A DNA stretch of 64,000 nt from Cryptomeria japonica (taxonomy: Eukaryota > Streptophyta > Pinopsida > Cupressales > Cupressaceae): NCBI RefSeq assembly GCF_030272615.1, contig NC_081413.1, positions 601,024,709 to 601,088,708 on the forward strand, in the 5' to 3' direction. The translations under genes and the position numbers were made by a program. The notes beneath the pieces were generated by a model that was given only the letters and a program-made list of their open reading frames with translations, had not been told where the DNA came from and did not search any database. Position 1 is the stretch's first letter; every line of letters begins with the position of its first letter. Below, one piece after another: positions 22,949-33,908 of the stretch.

Positions 22949-24306
22949 CCCATTTTCAACACCATTGACCAGATTTTTCTAGAAGATAGTTAATGATAGT
23001 AGGTCAGAAACCACTACTTATTATAGAAAAATGATTACTCGTGGAAAAATTGTCAGAGCAATTTTTGAGATTTTGAACTTCGTAAAAACCTCACATAAAA
23101 ATAACATCTAAATTACCACTATCAATCAAATATAACCTAGGCTTGACAATTACATAAAATACCAGTGCAACACTTAACTATTTAAAGATTTTGTAAGCCA
23201 AAAAATGACAACTGCAAATTATCAGAATGTGAGGATTTTTTTGTTGAACTAAAAAACAAAATCGAATGAGACGATATTTGAAAGTGTAGTAACCAATGAA
23301 ATTGCACTGTTGAAAAACAAGTGATAGAATATGTTTTAAAAGAAAGATAAATCGAGAAGGCCATGATATAAATAACTAAAGAAACAACCAAAATCTAGTA
23401 AAATAGAGTCAATAGGGTGATACCCTTTTCTTGGCCTAGATTCTTCCTATTTGAAGCAAGATTATTAAAAAATTGGAGCAATTAAAAACAGTTATGGCCC
23501 CAACAAATTGACTATTGAAAACAGTCTTGCAACAACATTTCCAATTTAATGCCAACTCAAGTCAATCTTCTGGATGCAACCCAAATTTTCCAGTAAACAT
23601 AAGATGATGAACTATTTCATTTATCTATCAATGTCTCTTTCAAACTAAGTGTGCCTCCCAACCAATCCAAATCAATTATTATTTGTCTCAATTGTTATTG
23701 CATAAAAATTCAAAATTTTATTGCTCTCTACATGTAGATTGAAAATATAATAACTATCAATTTGTTAAATGAATGAATGAATGATATATATATTAGAAGT
23801 TTCATTCACATGAGCAATGTGTGCACAAACCCTGAGTATTAAGCATAACTGGATTGCCAGGTTTGGAAAAAGGTTATGACAGTGCTGTTTAATGTTAAAC
23901 TGAGAAATACAAGTTCGGTCTTTTACAAATGATCCAAAAATCATGTATACAAAGATAGTTTTGGAAACAGTAGCTATATTCAAATATGAGCATTGACATT
24001 ATTGTATGAATTTTCCACACATTAAACATAAGTTGTTTTTCCCTTGTCAACTCAATTCTCTTACTACTAACAACATAAGCAACATTATATTCACATTATA
24101 TTCACAATGTACTAGAGTTTGTAACAATCAGGCACTATCATAGCTTGTAGGGTCATTTCCACCAAAAAAAGTAATAAGATTCACATTGCCTATAACTTGA
24201 CAATTGATTCTTTGACCATAGATTTTTGTAGTCTTTTGCATACATCAAATAACCATAGTTACATGGAGATGTGGGGGTAAGTTTCCAGTATCCATGGACA
24301 AAATCC
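22949..24306. other. No supported gene
   Basis: AT-rich sequence with only short random frames. It lies downstream, on the minus strand, of the OB-fold gene's last recognisable exon, so it may include that gene's 3' flank. Confidence 0.4.
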
Positions 24307-24678
24307 CTATTGCTTCACAATATTAATAATGGTGTTGTTCACAACTAATGTGAAAGTGCCATAGATGTGGAGCCTATGCAACATAAATACCATCGGTGAG
24401 ATGTCCTATTGGTATTGTTCATATGTTATGTATTTGATATCTCGGTAATTTTGTTGAAGTATCTCTCCTTGTAAGGAGCAGTCGATGTTGCCTTCTTGTG
24501 TATTCAATGTGCACATTATGTTATGGTGGCTAGAGGCCTGTGTGTCACCATTGCAATACGTGCAATTGACAGAGTCCATATCAATTGTAGCATTGAATGG
24601 TAGTGAGTGGTGGCATGCTGAGAAAGAGATTTCATAGGGTGGGAAATAGGCATTCTTTGCTTTTAGGACACCAACAAC
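24307..24678 (-). pseudogene. Terminal exon of an OB-fold (RPA1/MEIOB-like) gene
   Basis: On the minus strand an intron end (TTTGTAG) precedes 24678. The frame then reads VVGVLKAKNAYFPPYE, with a Cys pair (VNCTYCNG) near a later Cys and a GNIDCSLQGEIL strand, resembling the zinc-bearing DBD-C type OB fold of RPA1 and the related MEIOB. It ends at a TAG at 24307-24309. One in-frame TAG at 24406-24408 (after TYEQYQ) breaks it. The assignment rests on motif shape only. It could instead come from a Helitron-encoded RPA. Confidence 0.4.
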
Positions 24679-24795
24679 CTACAAATGTGATATGATTATG
24701 ATGCACTCTATATAATAAGCAAATAATTGCAAAAACTATGTAGTAGAAAGCTAAAGCTAGAGTTGTAAAGGTATGTGTGATCACCTAGATGTTAC

Positions 24796-24924
24796 ATTTG
24801 GCAAGCATCTCCAAATATGCCTTTGTGCATGGTCATTAAGCTCTTCAATGAAAGTAGACTGCGATGGGTGGAATGAGCAGGGGACCATTGCGCACAATAT
24901 TTTTGAACAATATAAAAGGCATAT
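24796..24924 (-). pseudogene. Internal exon of the OB-fold gene, cut by a retrotransposon
   Basis: The frame reads STFIEELNDHAQRHIWRCLP and ends with an asparagine codon before a GTAACA donor. Splicing this donor to the acceptor at 24678 joins PN to VVGVLKAKN in phase. The intron 24679-24795 is a normal small size. On its other side this segment runs into the element inserted at 24925, and it resumes at 32756. Confidence 0.4.
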
Positions 24925-26152
24925 TGTAGCGTCCTAAAATTGTGACACTTGCAATTTCGACTGCATTTCGGTCTTCACGATGGCGACGCAACACGCAACC
25001 TGAATGGAGACCCCGAAACTTGCTCACGACACGAAAAACTGTATTTTTCAAGTACCCTGGCCTGAACCTCCTTGCACCCTGCTGTCCCGAGAGGTGGGAC
25101 CAGAGCGCCTAGCGCCCTGGTCCCCAGGACCATGGCGCCCAGCGTCCTGGTCCCTGGGTCCTATTTTGGGCCCGGTCTCCTAAGGGGTCTCGGGTTTTTT
25201 TGTTTGCAATTTGGAAATTAACTTTCCTGGTCGGCCTAAGGTCGGGAAAATCAGTCTATCAGCCCTAATTGACAAGAATATAAACTACATTTTTCTCTCT
25301 CATTTGGCATGAGGAGGAGATGTGTACAAAGCATGGAAACTATACTCAAGCATTCAAGCATTCAAGCATTCCTTTAAGCAATTGATCATTTCAAGTCTCC
25401 ATTCAAGGCTAAGTGTTGCATTCAAGACAAGGATTCAACCATTGAAGAGGAGATCACATACTACTACAACATACAACATACAATATCTAAACCTTCGCAC
25501 ATAAGGATACAAACATCCTTAGAACAAGGTATTAGTACTTGTTTTACAGTCATTTACATTTACAGCTCTTGCTCATTTCTTGGTTAATTCCAAAACTGGG
25601 GTTTGACCTAAAGGCAAACCCCTAATCCCTAACCCCCCAATCATCTTCACTTTTCTGTGTGTAGGTTGCAGGTACGCGGCTGAAATTGAAGATCTGGAAT
25701 CCTTGTGCAGAGACGAACAGATCCCCCTTCATTTCGCGGATTTTTCAGAGGACCGTGGCACCAGGCACCATCGTCCTGACAACTTTTGCTCAAATTTGCA
25801 GGACAGCGCCGTATCGACATTTTACTGCTAATTCCAGGTCCGCAGCTTCATACTGTATTCCTATCTCAGTTTATAAGCGAATCTTTGTCACTTTCTATGC
25901 ATTCCTAGCTCAATTCCTTTATCAATATTCTTTACAAAAGAGGGTAGCCTTGCTATCTTGACCCTTGAAATTTATCTAGCATCCAATCTTGCATTATGTG
26001 GGATTGGATCTTATGAGTTTCAACCCCTCTTTTGAATGTAAAGTCTCTCCCCTAAGTGAAAACCATCGAATCCTAGCGAACCTCCCTTCTCTCTCCTCGG
26101 AGTTGGAAGAGGGGAGAACTACTAGGGTTCGATCGCGATTTTCCGCTTTACA
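24925..26152 (+). repeat. 5' LTR (1228 bp) of the Tat-type Gag element
   Basis: It begins TGTAGCGTCC and ends GCTTTACA. A TATAAA box is at 25279-25284. It carries 27-nt GC-rich hairpin cassettes at 25097-25123, 25127-25153 and 25750-25776. The 60- and 91-codon frames inside both LTRs are not supported as genes. Confidence 0.92.
25097..25776. repeat. 27-nt hairpin cassettes in the left LTR (three copies)
   Basis: Copies at 25097-25123, 25127-25153 and 25750-25776 fit GGACC-N3-GCGCC-N2-GCGCC-N3-GTCC, with a few CpG-decay changes. Each can fold through GGAC/GTCC and GCGC/GCGC arms. Two lie in U3 upstream of the TATA box and one lies downstream of it. Confidence 0.75.
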
Positions 26153-26155
26153 TTT

Positions 26156-26174
26156 TGGTGAACCCGACGTGAAC
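26156..26174 (+). other. Primer-binding site of the Tat-type Gag element
   Basis: TGGTGAACCCGACGTGAAC lies three bases after the LTR. Its complement ends in a tRNA-like GGGTTCACCA. From memory this fits plant tRNA-Trp, but I could not check it. Confidence 0.65.
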
Positions 26175-27322
26175 ATCCTTTCTAATTTTTCATGCTTAGA
26201 TCTGAAAAAATTGATTACATTTCCATGTTTGATCTTTTGCAAAATTTTAGAGGTGATTGCATAAAAACCCTAAAATTTCTTTTTAGTAATTAAGCTTGTG
26301 AAATATTTAATTGTTAATGCTTGTTTCAGATCTGTCCTTCTATTACAAATTATCAATTCATATCTATGCTTTAATTTTGAAAATTAAGTGGTTAAGTGTC
26401 AAACCCTAATTTTTGAAACCCTTTTGATCCAACCTTTGTCCGACAATTTCACTGATCAAAACATCTCCAAATCAGCTGTAACTTTGGATTCCGCAATAAA
26501 ATCACAATATCTTTCATCCCTGAAAATTTGGAAAAAAGTTGCGAGGACCGTGGCGCCGAGCGCCATCGTCCCTGACATTTTTTCTGAAATTTTGGGAGCG
26601 AGATCTTACTGTATTTTTCTGCTAAAATCCAGAATTTTGGCTGATTTTATCAATTTTAACACCTTCAAAATTACAGTCAAAGTTGGTCTAGGGATTGCTT
26701 GGATTAACGCTTCTAATCATTCAAAAATCATTGAAACTGAAATTTTGTGTCAAAATTGTGTTCTTACTGTCCTAAATCTGAAAAGTGTGTTTGCATTCAT
26801 TCGAAATTTCAGTGCTTTATTCAAATTCTTGCAATTCGTGACTTTTGAAATTAAGTGCTTAATTACAACAACTTTAATTTCCGCTTTCAAAATTGAATTT
26901 TGCGTGAAATTGAGTCAACTTTTGAATTTCAAAACTTGCATTGCTTTTGACATTCCCTGTAAAATCATAAAATTCAAAATTTCAGTTTCCCTCTCTTTTT
27001 CAAAATTCAAATTTTGCATTTTTCGACAATCTGGGTAGGGTTCAATTTTGAGATTGCAACTTTAATTTGGCCTATCTACAGATCGTAAAATCACTCAATT
27101 TTTTCAGATTGGCTTTAAAATCATCATACCTTTCATCCCTGCAAATTTCGAAAAAAGTTGCAAGGACCGTGTTGCACTTCGAGCGCCACGGTCCCGGACA
27201 TTTTTTCCGAAATTTCGGGAGACTATCGTGATTGCATTTAAACAGCTTAAATCCAGAAGATTGGCTGATTTTACTGAAAATTGCTACCTCTAAAATCAAA
27301 ATTTTCTCTCCTTCTCTAGTGC
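26175..27322 (+). other. Leader of the Tat-type Gag element with two more hairpin cassettes
   Basis: The leader has no convincing CDS; the 216-codon frame at 26388-27038 is low-complexity and unsupported. The hairpin cassette recurs at 26545-26571 (27 nt) and 27164-27194 (31 nt). Each time it is followed by a shared ~80-bp context (a TTTTTTCTGAAATTT-like phrase, then AAATCCAGAA and TTGGCTGATTTT), which is also recognisable downstream of the LTR cassette at 25750. Confidence 0.6.
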
Positions 27323-30300
27323 ATGAGTTTTACAACAATAAGCCCTACTTACACTATTCCCGTTAGACGAAGCCGTAGAATTAAGTCTTTCCGAGGTTTA
27401 ACTACTGAGGAGATGGAACCTAATTTGAATAGCCTTTTTAACGAGGACATGGGTAATTCCTCTAATCCTCTTAATGATGAAGAAGCTCTCCATGAGGTTT
27501 CTGAAGAATAACTTTCGAAATTGGATAACCAATTTGATGATTTTCGACAATGGATGTCTCAAGAATACCTTGATAGTCAAGCTCTTCCTTTAATTGAGGG
27601 TCTAAAACGTATGCTTCAAAGTGATAAGAATGGAATTGATATTTTGCATGGTATTTCACACATTGTGAATTCGAACATGATGCCTATGAAGAGTTGTGCC
27701 GAAACTTTAGGTTATACACAACCTCCTACACAAGTCAATCATTCTATTCCTTTGATGACTTCTGTTGCTAGCATACCTACCTTTACATCAAACATAATGG
27801 CTACTTCTACACAAGACATTCCTCCTGTGATCACTAGTCATGGGGGCAATCCTTCCTTTTCAATTAACCCTCTTCCTTCATTCAATCCGACTTCTTCATT
27901 CATTCCTTCAATGAGTGTTCCTATTACATCTCCGCAAATGAACATGACGCAAGGGGGCAATTCATTTCATCATTCCATTCCTCCTTGTAGTGTTCCTCCT
28001 ATCCAATCATATCCTATGACTAATTATCATAGGGTCCCACCACCTTACTCTTTACCTTCTTTCAATAACATAACACCTCCATCCCAATCTAACACATCTA
28101 ATATGAACTCTTCGACTGAAGCGACCATTAACAATCTTGCACAAACTGTCTCTTCTTTACAGCAACAAATTGCCTCTATGAATCAATCTAAGTTTAGTGT
28201 GCCCACATTTGATGTTGCGAGCCCACTTTCTCTTGACATTGTTTGAGCTATCCCTCCTAAACATGTTGAAATCCCATTTTTGGAACTTTATAATGGTAAA
28301 GGTGATCCTCTAACACATGTTAAGACCTTTCAAACAATATGTACTGATTTTGCTTATGACCAAAGGTTGCTTGCAAAATTGTTTACTAGAACATTAAGAG
28401 ACAAAGCCCTACAATGGTATTGCTTGTTGCCTTCCTATTCTATTACTTCTTTCGAACAACTTGCAAATGCTTTCATTCAACAATTTCAAAACAATATAAG
28501 TCCTAAAGTTACTTTGATTGATTTAATGCATTGTAAACAAGGTGTTAAAGAAAAAGTGACTGATTTCATTGGTAGATATAAGCATTTGTATGCTCAAATT
28601 TCTTTTCCAGTGCCTAACAATGATATTCAAAGAATCTTTATTTCTAATTTACAAAAAGATATTCGAGACAAACTTCTGTTTTCTGAGTTTACTTCTTTCC
28701 AATAGTTGTGTGCAACTCTTCACAATTATCAACTGACTGTGAGTCAAATGGAACAATCACATCCTATGGCTCCGAGTGATAAGGGTGATAGCAGTCAGCA
28801 ACCATTTGGGAAGTTTAAACCGAACAGAGATTCCATCAAATTCAATGAAAACATCATCAACAACAATGTGAATGCAGCATCAGGTGTGCCTCCTATTTCT
28901 AAATTTTTCAAGAAAGAAAGAAAGTATACTCCTTTGAATGAATCATTGCATAGTATTATGAATAAATTATTGGAACAAAATGTGCTTACTCTTCCTCCTA
29001 TAAGACAAATTGATCCTGCAAAGATTACTTCACCTTATTTTGATAACAAAGCCTTTTGTCAATTTCATCGTCAGCCTGGGCATGATACTGAAAAATGTTT
29101 TTCTTTAAAGGGTAAAATTCAAGATTTGATTGATAATAATACTATTTCTATTTCTAGAGTGAATGATAAAGGCAATACATCTATAGCTCCTCCTAATCAA
29201 AATCTTCAGATTTTCACTGATCCATTACCTTCTCATACCTCTAATGCAAATGAGACTAATGATTCCTCTCTTTCATCTGATGGTCTTGTGTCTATGACTC
29301 CAAATGTGATTAGCTTTGTAGAGCAGCAAGAAAACCCTAAAGAACCTTCCATCACATTTGATTCCAATGAAACCATTAGGGCACCTGATGGACCTTTATA
29401 CATAGTTGCAAAAGTCAAGAATACACCTTGCCGTGGAGTGCTTATTGATCCTTCGTGCATGGTTAATGTTATTACTGAAGAATTTCTTTTTACTTTGCAA
29501 TTGAATCAAGTGATTTATGACAAAACAGATGTGATTGTGAAACTATTTGATGCATTTTCTTCTCCTGCAATTGGTTCTATTACATTGCCTATTGAGGTCT
29601 ATAACAAATCCCTTGATGTGAACTTTGCTATTATTCCATCTTCCGAACAATTTCGTGTGAAGCTTGGTTATCCTTGGCTATCTTCCATGAAAGCTATTGC
29701 TTCTCCTATTCATAAGTGTTTGAAATTTCCCCATAATGGTGAAGTTGTTACTGTCAATCATAGCCTCTTTAAACCAGCTGAAAGAACCTCTAGTGTTCCT
29801 CTTGATTACTTTTGGCCTAAACAATTCCAATCCCTTCCTCCGCGAAGTGATCATCTTTTCAAATCTTATCAAAAGTGGAAAACAGATATGATCCTATCTT
29901 TAAGTGAACCTAAAACACCTAAACTTGACATTCCTATCATTCTTGAGACGGAAGTTCTTCCTTTGAAAGATAAAACTAATGTCTTTCCTCAAGAAGATTC
30001 CCAACCCATCCCTATGGATGTGACTATGTCTATATCTAATAAACTTCCTACAAGTAGACCTATACCTCGTCGTCATGATGGACTTGGTCTCCTTCCTAAA
30101 CCAAAAATTCCTCCTTTATATGGAGCAGTTCCTCCTCCTTCCTTTTATAGAGAGATGAGACCTTCTTCTTCTCCTATTATTCAGCCTAAGAGACCACAAC
30201 CTAAACACCCAAGTGATAGGGATGAGAACATTCCTCCTCCTCAATCTTCTTCACTTCCTACTAAGACTAGACAAAATCGTTCTGCATGTGAACGCCGACG

Positions 30301-30766
30301 AAAGTGTTGTCTTAGAGCTCAAGCAGCTGCTTCTCAAACTTTGCCATCTCCAAAAACACCTTCAACGAGCATTATTCCATTTTCTCCTCAGCCGGACATT
30401 GAGCCTAAATCTCCTAAACATAAGATGCATGATGGTCTTGATCCTGTGCGAGTTAAAGATCCTATTTTTATAAATCTTGATGATGATATAGATGAAAATG
30501 TTATTCATAATGAAAATATTACTTCTCTTGCTTCTGATAGTGAATATGAACTTGTTGATATTGATAACCATTTATCTAATGAATTTTCTAAAGCACTTAT
30601 CCTAGCTCCTAGACAAGAACAATGTGGCTCGGAACATGAACATAGCCCTTGTTTGGATCTTGTGATAGCTCCATCTGTTGTGTTGAATGTTCCTCCTCTA
30701 GCGTGTTCCCTGCCTTCCCGAAACATTGATCAGCAAGATCGGGGGGTAGATGACGTGCTAGACTAG
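27323..30766 (+). pseudogene. Tat-type Gag-protease ORF with three in-frame stops
   Basis: One frame runs from an ATG at 27323 to a TAG at 30764, interrupted only by TAA (27509), TGA (28244) and TAG (28703). The N-terminus (VRRSRRIKSF) leads to a Pro/Ser-rich region. The capsid core follows near 28270-28700 (PFLELYNGKGDPLTHVKTF, ALQWYCLLP, FGRYKHLY-like FIGRYKHLY). A Tat-type zinc finger (FCQFHRQPGHDTEKC) is near 29054. A retropepsin-like segment reads RGVLIDPSCMVNVI near 29432; the catalytic Asp is there, but the usual DSG/DGG is DPS. A basic stretch (ACERRRKCC, near 30285) and an acidic C-terminus (INLDDDIDEN) follow where RT would be expected. The many unbroken codons between the stops suggest recent decay, or tolerance of the stops. 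Confidence 0.8.
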
Positions 30767-31509
30767 TTACATTAGCATAGCAGATTCTCTCCTCCTCTCT
30801 TGTGTTACTTCTTCTATATGTTATTCTCATTCTTCTATTTGTTGTCCTTAGTGTTGTCTACTTGAGGATGATGCAAAGCATTGAGATCTCTCGATCTCTC
30901 TCATGTTGACTCAGAAGACACATGTGTTCCCTTCTTCTAGGTGACCTTCCTTGATTGGGGAATGAAGAACAATTATGCATACATACATATGATATATATA
31001 CATGACTTATCATACAGCATACTGACCCCAAGGAAAGCAAAGTCACCTCGTGCTTTGTGTTTTGTGTCTATTATCCTTGGGCTTATCTCACACTTGGGGG
31101 CTAAATCCTTGCGATAACGTGCTCCTTTCCTTTCTCATTCTTATGTGTATCACTACGTTAAAACAATCACCCCCGGTGAGGCGTGTGCGATCGCTTTAAC
31201 GTAGGGGGGAATACATCCCGTTCATATCTTTTCAAGATACTTGAGAATTTCTTGGCAAATTTAGCTTTGCCTTGAAAATTCTTGATATCTTTCTTGCATG
31301 ACTCATAGTGAGGGAACCTCACTACTGACAGTCATGGTTCTCCCTCGTGATCTTCCCTTTTACTTTGTCAATCGAAGTCGTAAGATCCTTAGTCCACTGG
31401 GGGCTTGGTGTGTCTTTCCTCCTTGACGTGGTGAAAGTTTTTCAATGTTGTTTCCTTGTACTTTACCGGAAGTATGAGCATACATACTCCTGCTAAAGTG
31501 GGGGCTAAA
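30767..31509 (+). other. 3' untranslated internal region and polypurine tract of the Tat-type Gag element
   Basis: It contains a perfect 10-bp inverted repeat CTACGTTAAA / TTTAACGTAG (31153-31162 and 31195-31204), whose loop holds a CACCCCCGGTG mini-palindrome. It ends in the polypurine tract AGTGGGGGCTAAA (31497-31509). No gene is seen. Confidence 0.7.
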
Positions 31510-32755
31510 TGTAGCGTCCTAAAATTGTGACACTTGCAATTTCGACTGCATTTCGGTCTTCACGATGGCGACGCAACACGCAACCTGAATGGAGACCCCG
31601 AAACTTGCTCACGACACCAAAAACTGCATTTTTCAAGTACCCTGGCCTGAACCTCCTTGCACCCTGCTGTCCCGGAAGGTGGGACCAGAGCGCCCAGCGC
31701 CCTGGTCCCTCTGGGCGCCCTGGTCCCCAGGACCATGGCGCCCAGCGTCCTGGTCCCTGGGTCCTATTTTGGGCCCGGTCTCCTAAGGGGTCTCAGGTCT
31801 TTTTGTTTGCAATTTGGAAATTAACTTTCCTGGTCGGCCTAAGGTCGGGAAAATCAGTCTATCAGCCCTAATTGACAAGTATATAAACTACATTTTTCTC
31901 TCTCATTTGGCATGAGGAGGAGATGTGTACAAAGCATGGAAACTATACTCAAGCATTCAAGCATTCAAGCGTTCCTTTAAGCAATTGATCATTTCAAGTC
32001 TCCATTCAAGGCTAAGTGTTGCATTCAAGACAAGGATTCAACCATTGAAGAGGAGATCACATACTACTACAACATACAACATACAACATCTAAACCTTCG
32101 CACATAAGGATACAAACATCCTTAGAACAAGGTATTAGTACTTGTTTTACAGTCATTTACATTTATAGCTCTTGCTCATTTCTTGGTTAATTCCAAAACC
32201 GGGGTTTGACCTAAAGGCAAACCCCTAATCCCTAACCCCCCAATTGTCTTCGCTTTTCTGTGTGTAGGTTGCAGGTACGCGGCTGAAATTGAAGATCTGG
32301 AATCCTTGTGCAGAGACGAACAGATCCCCCTTTGTTTCGCGGATTTTTCGGAGGACCGTGGCGCCGGGCGCCATCGTCCTGACAACTTTTGCTCAAATTT
32401 GCAGGACAGCGCCGTATCGACATTTTACTGCTAATTCCAGGTCCGCAGCTTCATACTGTATTCCTATCTCAGTTTATAAGCGAATCTTTGTCACTTTCTA
32501 TGCATTCCTAGCTCAATTCCTTTATCAATATTCTTTACAAAAGAGGGTAGCCTTGCTGTCTTGACCCTTGAAATTCATCTAGTATCCAATCTTGCATTAT
32601 GTGGGATTGGATCTTATGAGTTTCAACCCCTCTTTTGAATGTAAAGTCTCTCCCCTAAGTGAAAACCATCGAATCCTAGCGAACCTCCCTTCTCTCTCCT
32701 CGGAGTTGGAAGAGGGGAGAACTACTAGGGTTCGATCGCGATTTTCTGCTTTACA
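31510..32755 (+). repeat. 3' LTR (1246 bp) of the Tat-type Gag element
   Basis: It is collinear with 24925-26152 except for an extra 18 bp at 31709-31726, which duplicates part of a hairpin cassette. A TATAAA box is at 31882-31887. Cassettes are at 31682-31708, 31730-31756 and 32353-32379. This copy keeps more CpG than the left LTR. Confidence 0.92.
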
Positions 32756-32824
32756 CATATATGTTGTTGAGAAGAGTTGTTGCAAAGTTGCACACAATTC
32801 TATGTAGGTGGTGGAGATGAGAAC

Positions 32825-33316
32825 CTACAAAATGAAAACATTAGTGGGGAAGACAATAGAGTACATGAGAGGAGAAACAAAAAGAAAGTCCAATTCAAAG
32901 TGTTCAAGATGTACAGTAGCCATATCTTCATGCAAATCACCATCCTTTATATGTACTTTAAGGTGGGTTTTTGTCAAATGGTAACTGGTACCAATTGCTC
33001 TGAATGAACCAATGGAACAGTTGTAGTCAGCTTCACTTAGTTGTGAGATTGTAAAATTGGGTGCTAGTTTGTGTTTGGTACAAACACAAGGGATAGTTTC
33101 AAAGGTGCTTTTTGCAATCAAAGCAATGCAACAATCTGCATCACCTCTTTCATACTGTGATTTATTTTTAATTGTAAAGTTGGAAATGTGGATGCTTGAT
33201 CCAATGCTCAAGCGTGGCAAAAAAATTTCTACCAAGGTGTTGCTAATATTCATTGTGATTGTCATCTGGCCTTTACAATCTACCAGGTCCACATGCAATA
33301 TCTTTGTTTTTTTCAT
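32825..33316 (-). CDS. Upstream exon(s) of the OB-fold (RPA-like) gene
   Basis: An open 163-codon frame reads KILHVDLVDCKGQMT, then FLPRLSIGSSIHISNFTI, then KSQYERGDADCCIAL. The DLVDxxG turn followed by a hydrophobic GxxIxIxNF strand is the pattern of an RPA1-type OB fold. It lies on the same strand as, and directly upstream of, exons 24796-24924 and 24307-24678 once the retrotransposon is removed. A further OB-like phrase (FEGDILTIYGPP) in another frame at 33313-33372 may be the preceding exon. Exon borders here are not resolved. An RPA gene from a Helitron is the main alternative. Confidence 0.4.
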   Translation of the reverse strand: MKKTKILHVDLVDCKGQMTITMNISNTLVEIFLPRLSIGSSIHISNFTIKNKSQYERGDADCCIALIAKSTFETIPCVCTKHKLAPNFTISQLSEADYNCSIGSFRAIGTSYHLTKTHLKVHIKDGDLHEDMATVHLEHFELDFLFVSPLMYSIVFPTNVFIL

Positions 33317-33372
33317 GTGTTGTTGTACTTGGGAGGTCCATATATAGTAAGAATGTCACCTTCAAACATAGA

Positions 33373-33908
33373 GCCAACTTTTTGTCTACATAGGTCCAGT
33401 ATTGTGTTGGGTTTTGGAGGCACTAAAGAGAGGCTACACAAGGAAGGGGCAAGAGAATGAGGCAAGAGGATGGAGAGAGTAGTGAAAAATGAGGGGAAGA
33501 AGTGGGGGGGGGGAAGGTGAAAGAGAACAGGGGTTTGTGGGAAAGGAAGTGGGGAAGGTGCAAAAGAAAAGGGGTAGAAGGAAGATGAAATAGATGGCAG
33601 AATTTGAGAGGCATACCCGCGGCTTGAATGGCTAGTTTGTGGAGCATGTTTGGAAGATGGTGCTAGCTGTTGTCTGAAACTTTGGAGTTGGCTACAAGAT
33701 AGGAGAGAAAACATCAGTAAAGGACTCTGGGAAACATTGCGTAAGTGTAACTCTTCTTACTACGTTGGGAATTTTTACCATTTGCTTATATGCAGGCCTG
33801 CAACACCACTCTCTTGTTGATCGCATTCCATGTGGTTAGTGCATCTGTAGAAGAAGTGCAAAAAGTGTGTTAGTGACTTGAGGGGCTTCACAAGGTATCA
33901 AGGTGTCA
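33373..33908. other. Flank of the OB-fold gene with a purine-rich tract
   Basis: About 170 bp at 33425-33595 is almost all A and G on the plus strand. This explains the Pro/Ser/Phe-rich minus-strand frames there, which I do not accept as coding. The rest has no recognised feature. Confidence 0.5.

Larger units (their letters stand above)
24925..32755 (+). mobile_element. Complete non-autonomous Tat-type gypsy element encoding Gag-protease only, TSD CATAT
   Basis: The LTRs (24925-26152 and 31510-32755) are nearly identical; I count roughly 25-30 differences by eye, mostly transitions, plus one 18-bp insertion in the right copy. CATAT flanks the element at 24920-24924 and 32756-32760. A primer-binding site follows the 5' LTR, and AGTGGGGGCTAAA precedes the 3' LTR. 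The internal region has one long Gag-like frame with a protease-like fold, and no RT, RNase H or integrase. Its zinc finger type places it in the Tat lineage. It must be mobilised by proteins of a relative. It interrupts the OB-fold gene. Confidence 0.92.

Noticed and set aside
25322-25961. 60- and 91-codon frames present in both LTRs of the Tat-type Gag element
   Set aside because: Their conservation follows simply from the recent identity of the two LTRs, and no domain is visible.
26388-27038. 216-codon frame in the leader
   Set aside because: Phe/Lys/Ile-biased translation of AT-rich sequence with no motif. It lies between repeated hairpin cassettes, in a different frame from gag.
33313-33714. 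133-codon Pro/Ser-rich minus-strand frame
   Set aside because: Most of it is the complement of a purine-rich tract. Only its last ~25 codons (FEGDILTIYGPP) could be coding, and they are discussed with the OB-fold gene.
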